Assembly (NCBI GenBank): GCA_965200685.1 | Contig: OZ241379.1 | Span: 558,001 to 622,000, forward strand | Direction: 5' to 3' | Length of the DNA stretch: 64,000 bases | Source of the DNA: Bin5 sp965200685 | GTDB lineage: Bacteria; Chloroflexota; Anaerolineae; Caldilineales; Caldilineaceae | Shown: in pieces, positions 58,135-64,000 of the stretch | Numbering within the stretch: position 1 is the first letter of the stretch | Layout: each line of letters starts with the position of its first letter | The notes under the pieces: model-generated | The model's input: the letters and a program-made list of their open reading frames with translations, nothing else | What the model was told of the DNA's origin: nothing | Databases searched by the model: none | Program-made: the position numbers and the translations under genes

Positions 58135-59811
58135 TCACAAGCTGCGGTTTGTAACCATTTCTGTCGGGTTGAGTTCTGCGGCAATGCGGTCGAGTTTCTC
58201 GCGTACCTCCGGATGGATCTCGGCCGCCCTCATCTTCGCGGCCAGCAAGTAGAGATCCCTCTTGGGCATAGGGATGTTGATCGTTTCTAGCAGCGGGATG
58301 AGGAACTCATGGCTGGCTTTGACGCGCACGAGCGCGACATGATCGCCGAAGAGGTCGGTGCCTGGGGGCACATGCTTCCAGAACTCATCGTCTACCAATG
58401 GGGAATCTAGCAGCCGTTTGATGACATGGGGCAGCAAGAGGTAGTTCTCGATCTCGTAACGCTGCCAGCGCAGGACGACTAGTCCCTCCCGGGTCATCTC
58501 TTCGTCCGGCTCGTCGCGGTTGTCCCCATCAAGCAGGCAGACAGCGCGTATATGGGGAAAGGCCGCTCTCAGTGCGAATAGGTGCGCTTTGGCCTCGCGC
58601 AGGCTCCTACCGCCAAGCCAGTACACAAAGGGACGTGCGAAAAAGTGCTGCGCGGGATGGTCGAGGATGCGCGCCCATGTGGCCAAGATCCGCTCATCTG
58701 TCTCGCTTTCCACATAGAGAACGGACCCGACTTCCTGCCCCAGAAGGAGATCTGTGGTGGTCACACACTTGAGGGCCTCCCGGAGTCGGTCGCGCTCTGC
58801 TTCGCTGGCAAGGGCCCGGGGGATATCGCTGAAGAACCCAAGCACCCGGGCCGGCTCTGTGGCATCTAGGAGCACCTCGGAATGGGTGGCCAGGATCAGC
58901 TGCCCATTGCGCTCGCCAGCCACCTTGCGGACCAAGTCGTACACCTGCTTTTGCAGGATCACGTGCTGGTGCGCGTCAGGTTCATCCAGGAGGATCACAG
59001 TGGCCGGCCGCGCGTAGAGAAAAGCCAGCAGGAGGAGCACCTGTAGCGTTCCACTGCCGGCGTTGGCGAGGTCCAGGGGCCGGTCATGGCCCGGCTGTCG
59101 GTATTCGCACAGGATATAGGGTTGGGCTGGCGAGTAGGAGGGGGGCAGTAACTGGATCTGGAAGAGGTCATGGACGTGCTCGGCCAGGGCCTGCCAGTCC
59201 TGGGGCATGTTGCGCGCGATCTCCCACAGGAGATTACGTAGGATTTCGCCTGGCCGCCCTTGGCCAACGAGCAGGTCCTGCATGCCCCGATCTCGCCGGG
59301 GTTCGTCACGTTCAATACCCAATAAGGGCGGAACATGGACGATAGTAAGGTTCTTGGCTGCGGCAGGCGGGAACGCGCGCAGGGCATGGCTGTCAAGGTT
59401 CTTGGCAGCCCGGGGGCGTACATAGGCCATCTCAGGGTGGGCGTACTGGAACTCAAGCCCGCAGGTCCAGGATGTCCCGTTTTCCTTTCCTTCCACAATG
59501 ATCTCGATCAGCCGTGGGGTGCCGGGTTTCCCCCCATCCCCAGAAAGCCGCCGGCCCTCCCATAAGAGGTTCATCTCGCGCAGAGGCACGGCCGTGAAAT
59601 CGGCGCGGGTGATGCCAACGCCTGTGCGTCTGACGGCCTGACCGCCGCGTTCCGTGACCCAACGTTCAAGCCCCAGTTTCCAGGTTGCGATCCCTTGTAG
59701 CAAGGTAGATTTCCCGGCGTTGTTGGGGCCGGCCAGGACGACCGAATCCGCGAGGGCAAATGTCTGAGCGCGGAAACGCTTGAAATTCTTGATGGTCACC
59801 CGTTCAATCAT
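58135..59811 (-). CDS. OLD-like AAA15 ATPase with C-terminal TOPRIM-type nuclease domain
   Basis: 558 residues. Walker A GPNNAGKST (28-36), signature ANAGSGTLQVLLLLAFL, Walker B VILLDEPDAHQHV and switch ATHSEVLLDA. The C-terminal part has VLYVESETDE near 367 and VCLLDGDNRDEPDEEM near 427, the Glu and DxD pattern of TOPRIM. OLD-family nucleases act in phage defence. Lies between hsdM and the methyltransferase; no GajB-like UvrD helicase follows. Confidence 0.88.
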   Translation of the reverse strand: MIERVTIKNFKRFRAQTFALADSVVLAGPNNAGKSTLLQGIATWKLGLERWVTERGGQAVRRTGVGITRADFTAVPLREMNLLWEGRRLSGDGGKPGTPRLIEIIVEGKENGTSWTCGLEFQYAHPEMAYVRPRAAKNLDSHALRAFPPAAAKNLTIVHVPPLLGIERDEPRRDRGMQDLLVGQGRPGEILRNLLWEIARNMPQDWQALAEHVHDLFQIQLLPPSYSPAQPYILCEYRQPGHDRPLDLANAGSGTLQVLLLLAFLYARPATVILLDEPDAHQHVILQKQVYDLVRKVAGERNGQLILATHSEVLLDATEPARVLGFFSDIPRALASEAERDRLREALKCVTTTDLLLGQEVGSVLYVESETDERILATWARILDHPAQHFFARPFVYWLGGRSLREAKAHLFALRAAFPHIRAVCLLDGDNRDEPDEEMTREGLVVLRWQRYEIENYLLLPHVIKRLLDSPLVDDEFWKHVPPGTDLFGDHVALVRVKASHEFLIPLLETINIPMPKRDLYLLAAKMRAAEIHPEVREKLDRIAAELNPTEMVTNRSL

Positions 59812-59849
59812 GGTAGCCTCAGCCCTGCAGGTATTCAGAATCTAGCAGT

Positions 59850-60593
59850 TCATGGTTTGGTCGCGCGAAAGCCAATGACCGGGGGACGAGCCATAAAGTC
59901 ATGCCAAAAGGGATCATGCTGTTGGGATGGGTGCAGAAGGGGGCCGACCCATTGAAACGCAGAGAAGCCAGCTTCCTGAAAGGCCCATTGATAGGTCTCG
60001 GCTTTGAGATAGAAGTTGTTGAAGGAAAACTGGGTGCCATCTTCATTGGTCATGGTATAGACGATAGGGTCGCCCTCTTGTGGGTCCTTGGCGCTCTCTT
60101 TTGTCAGGCCATATTGAGCATAGGAGATGGTGCCCCGAGGGAGCATCTGCACATTGTCATTGCAGCCGACAAATCGTCCTCCCGCGCGGAGATGGTTGTA
60201 GGCCACCTGCACAAAGCGCAGGAGTTCCTCTTTGCTCTGGGCATAGTTCAACAGGTACATGGCGACTACAAGATCGACAGATGCAGACAGGGCCAGCTCT
60301 GCCACATTTTGATGCAGGTAGTGGCAGCCTACGGGCCGGAGGCGTTCTTCTTTTTGTGCCAATTGAATCATCTCTGCGGAAATATCAACGCCGGTGATTT
60401 TCGCAGCCCCGGCTTGTTTGATCTTGCGGGTGTAAAATCCCTCGCCGCAGGCTAGGTCGAGGACTGTTGCCCCTTGAATCTCGCCGAGGATGGCAAAGAG
60501 GGTGTATTCTTCAACATATTTGCGAAATGATAGCTGTTTGGAGTTTTTATAGGCTTCGGCAATCGAATCATATTCACTTTGTGGTTGGTTCAT
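59850..60593 (-). CDS. Class I SAM-dependent methyltransferase within the defence locus
   Basis: 247 residues. TVLDLACGEGFYTRKI is the SAM motif I, ITGVDISAEMIQLAQ motif II and LVVAMYLLNYAQSKEEL motif IV. A small-molecule-type methyltransferase, not a DNA methylase (no NPPY). The substrate is unknown. Its place between OLD and HsdS is unusual for a type I locus. Confidence 0.85.
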   Translation of the reverse strand: MNQPQSEYDSIAEAYKNSKQLSFRKYVEEYTLFAILGEIQGATVLDLACGEGFYTRKIKQAGAAKITGVDISAEMIQLAQKEERLRPVGCHYLHQNVAELALSASVDLVVAMYLLNYAQSKEELLRFVQVAYNHLRAGGRFVGCNDNVQMLPRGTISYAQYGLTKESAKDPQEGDPIVYTMTNEDGTQFSFNNFYLKAETYQWAFQEAGFSAFQWVGPLLHPSQQHDPFWHDFMARPPVIGFRATKP

Positions 60594-60641
60594 GGGTCAA
60601 GCTCCTTGGGCCGCGGGTTCGTAGGATTGGCGACGATGATC

Positions 60642-61859
60642 TCACAGTCCCCCGGCGAATGCCCGGCGGAGCAGAGCGGCCGGCAGCGCGTTGATCGCGT
60701 CCAATTGCTCACGCGCAGACATGCGGACCGTCTCTACATAGGCCATTTGCTCATTGAGGAGGGCGGCAATGCGCTTCTGTTCGGTAAGCGGCGGCAGACA
60801 AATCTCAAATTTTGACAGTTTGGTCTTTGACACTTCTTGAAATGTTGACCCTGAACCAAGTGCCTGTATAGCTTCAAGGTAGGTCAAGAGAGAAAAGTAT
60901 AGAAACTCTGTATCAACATCCGCGCCCGGTACGAACGTTTTACAACCTTGATTCGTACATAATGGAACGCTAGCAATTCCCAAGTGACCGATTGGTGCTC
61001 TCGTTGACATGATTACTGCGCCTGCCGGAATCAGCTTGGTTGAACAGCTAGCGTAGCCTGTTTGGGTGATTGCCCTTTGGGATGAATGGATATATTTAGT
61101 CGTCAATTTCCCCATGTCTGTAGGCGTAATCCAAGTGATCGTACCGTTCCAGTATGCAGTTACATTTGTTTTCGGGGTAGAACCGGATACAATCTCGCAC
61201 ACATCGCCCAACTTCGCCCACTTCCAGCCGGCCGGAAGTGCATCACCATGAGCGGGGAACGCCTGACGCAGAAATGCCCCAGGCAAAGCTTGGGCCGCCT
61301 CCAGTATCTCCTCGGCGGCCTTGCGCGCCTTCTCTACATAAGCCATCTGCTGGTTGAGGATGCCGGCGATGCGCTGCTGTTCGGTAAGCGGAGGCAGGGG
61401 TAGACGAAATGATGAATACTGTTTCGCATTGATGTTTGTCAGTGTGCTCGTCTTTGAGTTGCTTACAATCCATTCCCGCCAAAGATCTGATTTGGAAACA
61501 TAGAAGACGTACCCAGGAAGAGATTTAGCAGGGTCAATACGAAAACGAATTAGATAGCCCGCATATTGATAAGTACCGGGTAGATTTCCATGAAGATACG
61601 TGCGCCCTACTGACCCAGACCGTGCAATGAGTAGATCACCCGGTTCAAGAAATCGGTCCGGCTGGACTACAGATGGCGAAACAGGATCATCGGGCTTAAG
61701 TTCGCCCCTGTCTGTGAGATCAGTGATTCGTACATACCGAACCTTGCCATTGTAGGGAACTTTGCGAGCCACAGAACCATACTGCGGCTTGCCCAAAATT
61801 ATCTCACCAAGTGCTGCCCACTTCCAGCCTTGTGGGAGCTTGTCAGTTTCAATGGTCAT
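60642..61859 (-). CDS. hsdS: Type I restriction specificity subunit HsdS
   Basis: 405 residues with two target-recognition domains (LPQGWKWAALGEI... and LPAGWKWAKLGDVCEIVSGS...). Each ends in a conserved helix: LPPLTEQQRIAGILNQQMAY and LPPLTEQKRIAALLNEQMAY. The two domains define the split DNA target. The internal repeats invite recombination and specificity switching. Gap to TIR 34 bp. Confidence 0.94.
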   Translation of the reverse strand: MTIETDKLPQGWKWAALGEIILGKPQYGSVARKVPYNGKVRYVRITDLTDRGELKPDDPVSPSVVQPDRFLEPGDLLIARSGSVGRTYLHGNLPGTYQYAGYLIRFRIDPAKSLPGYVFYVSKSDLWREWIVSNSKTSTLTNINAKQYSSFRLPLPPLTEQQRIAGILNQQMAYVEKARKAAEEILEAAQALPGAFLRQAFPAHGDALPAGWKWAKLGDVCEIVSGSTPKTNVTAYWNGTITWITPTDMGKLTTKYIHSSQRAITQTGYASCSTKLIPAGAVIMSTRAPIGHLGIASVPLCTNQGCKTFVPGADVDTEFLYFSLLTYLEAIQALGSGSTFQEVSKTKLSKFEICLPPLTEQKRIAALLNEQMAYVETVRMSAREQLDAINALPAALLRRAFAGGL

Positions 61860-61893
61860 GCGTCAAACATCCGCGCGATACGAAGGGTCGGGG

Positions 61894-62700
61894 TTACTCA
61901 GGCCAAAGCTCATTTGCCGCTTCGTAACCTTTTTTGGTGACTTCAAAGTATGCACATCCGGTAAAGAATGTGCCTTCGATTTCGCTGCCTTTAATATATC
62001 CTCTCTTCTGAAGCTCCGTAAGGCCATCTTTCCAATAAGCGATTGTTCGAGCATCCGCATCCTCCGGGATCATATTTTTCATGCCTGCACGGATCTGTTC
62101 ACCTCTCTGTTCACCTCCCACGACACGGGTATACTCGATCGGGGTCGGGCTATTACTGATGACAGCTTCCCTAAGAATCGCTTTCGCTTCATCCGAAAGT
62201 TCCGCCGCTGTTGATGTCTGCTGTGGCCCTGTAGTAATGCCTGTAATCCCCTCTCGCCAGTCAATGGGACCAGGCACAGGACCAGGCACAACAGGCAACG
62301 CACGAACAATTTCCCGTAAAGCCTCAAGATGTGACTTGGGGGTCTTGTAAACGTAAGGTGTCAAAAGGTCTGGTACTGACGCTCCCTCGCTATCTTTACC
62401 ACCAAACTGCAAAGTGATAATTGCGAATTTATCCTCTTTCTTTCGTTTTTCTTGAGCCGCGTAATTTATTTCGGTCTCCAAAAAGCCCTCATCCTTGAAC
62501 TTTGGCGTTATGAAGAATATGACAGCGCAAGAGTCCTTCATACCTTGTCTAAGGCCGCGCTCAAGTACAGTACCAGCCGGCATTGCCTCTTCGTCAAGCC
62601 ATGGTTCATAGCCTAAAAGCTCCAAGGTTTCTTTGAAGTCGATCACCAAATCCTTGTCAACGCTTTTATGGCTTAGAAACACCCGTTTTGAATCGTTCAT
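61894..62700 (-). CDS. TIR-domain protein with C-terminal winged-helix-like region
   Basis: 268 residues from ATG 62700 (MNDSKRVFLSHKSVD), with GGAGGT upstream; a longer form from ATG 62718 is less likely. TIR features: VFLSHKSVDKDLV, EPWLDEEAMPAG and FLETEINYAAQ with Glu77 at the likely NADase position. The C-terminal half is helical with a KSxxE-type winged region (LQKRGYIKGSEIEGTFF). TIR domains degrade NAD or act as defence effectors. The start overlaps the small zinc-finger gene by ATGA. Confidence 0.88.
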   Translation of the reverse strand: MNDSKRVFLSHKSVDKDLVIDFKETLELLGYEPWLDEEAMPAGTVLERGLRQGMKDSCAVIFFITPKFKDEGFLETEINYAAQEKRKKEDKFAIITLQFGGKDSEGASVPDLLTPYVYKTPKSHLEALREIVRALPVVPGPVPGPIDWREGITGITTGPQQTSTAAELSDEAKAILREAVISNSPTPIEYTRVVGGEQRGEQIRAGMKNMIPEDADARTIAYWKDGLTELQKRGYIKGSEIEGTFFTGCAYFEVTKKGYEAANELWPE

Positions 62701-62837
62701 GGTCTTATCAACCTCCATATTGCAAATAATATAGCTTCTTCGCTACCTTGACCGAACAGGACTTTGAATCTCTGTTCGCAAGATGGACATTCCTGAGAAA
62801 GGAATCCGTCCGAGTCAGTAGGAAAGCTCACTTTCAA
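62697..62837 (-). CDS. 46-residue zinc-finger-like protein coupled to the TIR gene
   Basis: The reverse strand from TTG 62837 reads 46 codons to TGA 62697-62699. AAGGAG sits 7 nt before the TTG, an ideal site. The product starts MKVSFPTDSDGFLSQ, then ECPSCEQRFKV with a CPSC motif (Cys17, Cys20), and ends LFAIWRLIRP, a hydrophobic helix. The stop overlaps the TIR ATG (ATGA), and the TIR ribosome site lies inside this gene. The DSDGFL...ECPxC...FK pattern resembles N-termini of uncharacterised bacterial zinc-ribbon proteins I recall, here lacking the second CxxC. Either a small partner protein or a truncated domain. Confidence 0.7.
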   Translation of the reverse strand: MKVSFPTDSDGFLSQECPSCEQRFKVLFGQGSEEAILFAIWRLIRP

Positions 62838-62943
62838 TATGATACTCCTTTCAGTGCTTGAAAAACGCTACTCGTCAAACCTACTCCATGCACTTAGTAT
62901 AATATCAATTCGTTATAGAGAGAAGTTTGAGCAAAGAGCGAAC

Positions 62944-63504
62944 TTACTCCTCCTCTATGTCCCAGAATATCTCATCTAGGGCGATGCTGAAACCTGCCAG
63001 CATGGGCGAAGTCAAGGTCTCGCCTGCGCTGTATGTGTCCACCTCTTCAAAGTCGCCCTCATTCAACAGGAAGACAGTGATGGTCCGGGCATCCGGATCT
63101 ACAATCCAGTACTCGTGTACGCCGTGTTGGGCATACAGCTCAGATTTGACGCTCCTATCACGTTCGGCTGTGGTAGGGGATAGAATCTCAACAACCAGGT
63201 CGGGCGCGCCTTGAATATTCTCACGAGTACGTATGTGTCTGCGTTCATTGGAGACAAACAATATGTCCGGCTGCACCACATCCGTATCCGACAGCACGAC
63301 GTCAGTAGGGGCGGAAAGGACTGCTCCCAAACCTCTATCTTTCACAAATGTATGAAGTTGCGAGCCCAATTCCATCACAACCAGCTGGTGATCTGTAAGT
63401 GGGGCAGGTGCCATCACCAACTCTCCATGCAGCAGTTCATAGCGTTCGTCATCCGATGTCTCCAAGTAGTCGGCGTAGGTACGTTTCATCGTTGTGCTGA
63501 TCAT
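62944..63504 (-). CDS. Uma2-family (DUF820) putative nuclease, copy 1
   Basis: 186 residues from ATG 63504, with AAAGGAG 8 nt upstream. PD-(D/E)xK-like pattern in VVQPDILFV and APDLVVEILSP, after the N-terminal YELLHGELVMAPAPLTDHQ. Uma2 proteins are common in Chloroflexota and cyanobacteria, often in many copies; the biological role is unknown. It lies just downstream of a near-identical copy. Confidence 0.92.
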   Translation of the reverse strand: MISTTMKRTYADYLETSDDERYELLHGELVMAPAPLTDHQLVVMELGSQLHTFVKDRGLGAVLSAPTDVVLSDTDVVQPDILFVSNERRHIRTRENIQGAPDLVVEILSPTTAERDRSVKSELYAQHGVHEYWIVDPDARTITVFLLNEGDFEEVDTYSAGETLTSPMLAGFSIALDEIFWDIEEE

Positions 63505-63558
63505 CTTTGTCTCTCCTTTGAAACAGTAACTTTCTTACTTCGCATGACAATGGCCGCC

Positions 63559-64000
63559 TCACCAGCCCCCGAATATCTCATCTAGGGCAATGCTGAAACC
63601 TGCCAGCATGGGCGAGGTCAAGGTCTCCCTTTCGCTGTACGTGTCCACCTCTTCAAATGCACCCTCATTCAACAGGAAGACCGTGATGGTACGGGCATCT
63701 GGGTCTACAATCCAGTACTCTTGTACGCCGTGTTGGGCATACAGCGCAGATTTAACGCTCCTGTCACGTTCGGCTGTGGTAGGGGATAGAATCTCAACAA
63801 CTAGGTCGGGCGCGCCTTGAATGTTCTCACGAGTACGTATGTGTCTGCGCGCCTGGGAGACAAACAATATGTCCGGCTGCACCACATCCGTATCCGACAG
63901 CACGACGTCAGTGGGGGCGGAAAGGACTGCTCCCAAACCTCTATCTTTCACAAATGTATGAAGTTGCGATCCCAATTCCATCACAACCAGCTGGTGATCT
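63559..64000 (-). CDS. Uma2-family putative nuclease, copy 2 (cut by window end)
   Basis: The window ends inside the gene; the visible part starts DHQLVVMELGSQL and matches copy 1 with few changes: NE to QA near 'VSNERRHI', D to A in EGDFEEV, and AG to ER in TYSAGETL. The C-terminus differs (FGGW versus FWDIEEE). An offset of 606 bp separates the two copies, and most changes are single-base. Confidence 0.9.
   Translation of the reverse strand, partial: DHQLVVMELGSQLHTFVKDRGLGAVLSAPTDVVLSDTDVVQPDILFVSQARRHIRTRENIQGAPDLVVEILSPTTAERDRSVKSALYAQHGVQEYWIVDPDARTITVFLLNEGAFEEVDTYSERETLTSPMLAGFSIALDEIFGGW

Noticed and set aside
58135..59811. Gabija (GajA)
   Set aside because: ATPase-TOPRIM architecture fits, but no adjacent GajB-type helicase; the helicase at 14605 is 43 kb away.

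Overview
The window reads as a contiguous piece of a bacterial chromosome, most likely from Chloroflexota (Anaerolineae/Caldilineae-like). That placement is inference, from the mix of a SufR-controlled suf operon, BMP-type nucleoside ABC importer, YfhO-type glycosyltransferases, TatA/TatC, MltG, PA14/NHL cell-surface proteins and moderately high GC. No rRNA, tRNA, CRISPR array, integrase or transposase was seen.

Layout. 1-3.4 kb: end of a glycerophosphodiesterase, a small hypothetical, an HDAC-family deacetylase and a glycoside-hydrolase-like protein, all minus strand. 3.5-3.74 kb: a 239-bp tandem array of 10- and 11-bp AATT/GGCC units, phased at about 10.4 bp. 3.9-5.3 kb: a translationally coupled membrane coiled-coil/TPR pair. 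5.5-8.0 kb: an AT-rich three-gene CBASS antiphage operon (CapV-type patatin, CD-NTase, and an E2-like protein with a C-terminal SEC-C motif) with its own strong promoter. 8.2-9.8 kb: a HEAT-like protein that looks leaderless, divergent from dnaX-ybaB-recR (9.9-12.7 kb). 12.8-17.5 kb: methylmalonyl-CoA mutase large subunit and epimerase, separated by a helicase plus small-protein pair whose promoter resembles that of the CBASS operon. 17.5-19.8 kb: a TPR protein, an enlarged NDP-kinase-like protein and rsfS, which appears to use a CTG start. 20.3-25.2 kb: a nucleoside-type ABC importer. 25.3-31.8 kb: the suf iron-sulfur operon (sufR-C-B-D-rhodanese-sufU-Rieske-sufT), with no SufS in the operon. 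32.2-38.7 kb: a plus-strand run yceD-rpmF-fabD-fabG-nusB-tatA-tatC-small protein-nucleotidyltransferase-PAP2. 38.7-56.5 kb: envelope and surface genes (M6-like protease, PMT-like GT with PA14/NHL, CtaG-like protein, a 1417-residue YfhO plus flippase fusion, SH3 lipoprotein, GT4, PBP-like lipoprotein, MltG), with an alkyltransferase-like protein and a pyrimidine nucleoside phosphorylase. 56.5-64 kb: a second defence island: type I HsdM and HsdS with an OLD-like ATPase/TOPRIM protein and a SAM methyltransferase between them, then a TIR protein preceded by an overlapping 46-codon zinc-finger-like gene that is easily missed, then two near-identical tandem Uma2 nucleases, the second cut by the window end. 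No HsdR is visible.

How it works together: housekeeping operons (replication/recombination, propionyl-CoA metabolism, Fe-S assembly, fatty-acid synthesis, protein export) alternate with two defence islands. The most useful novelties are the E2/SEC-C CBASS layout, the hidden zinc-finger gene coupled to TIR inside an HsdR-less type I locus, the helically phased repeat, the enlarged NDPK, and the suf operon with a rhodanese in place of the desulfurase.
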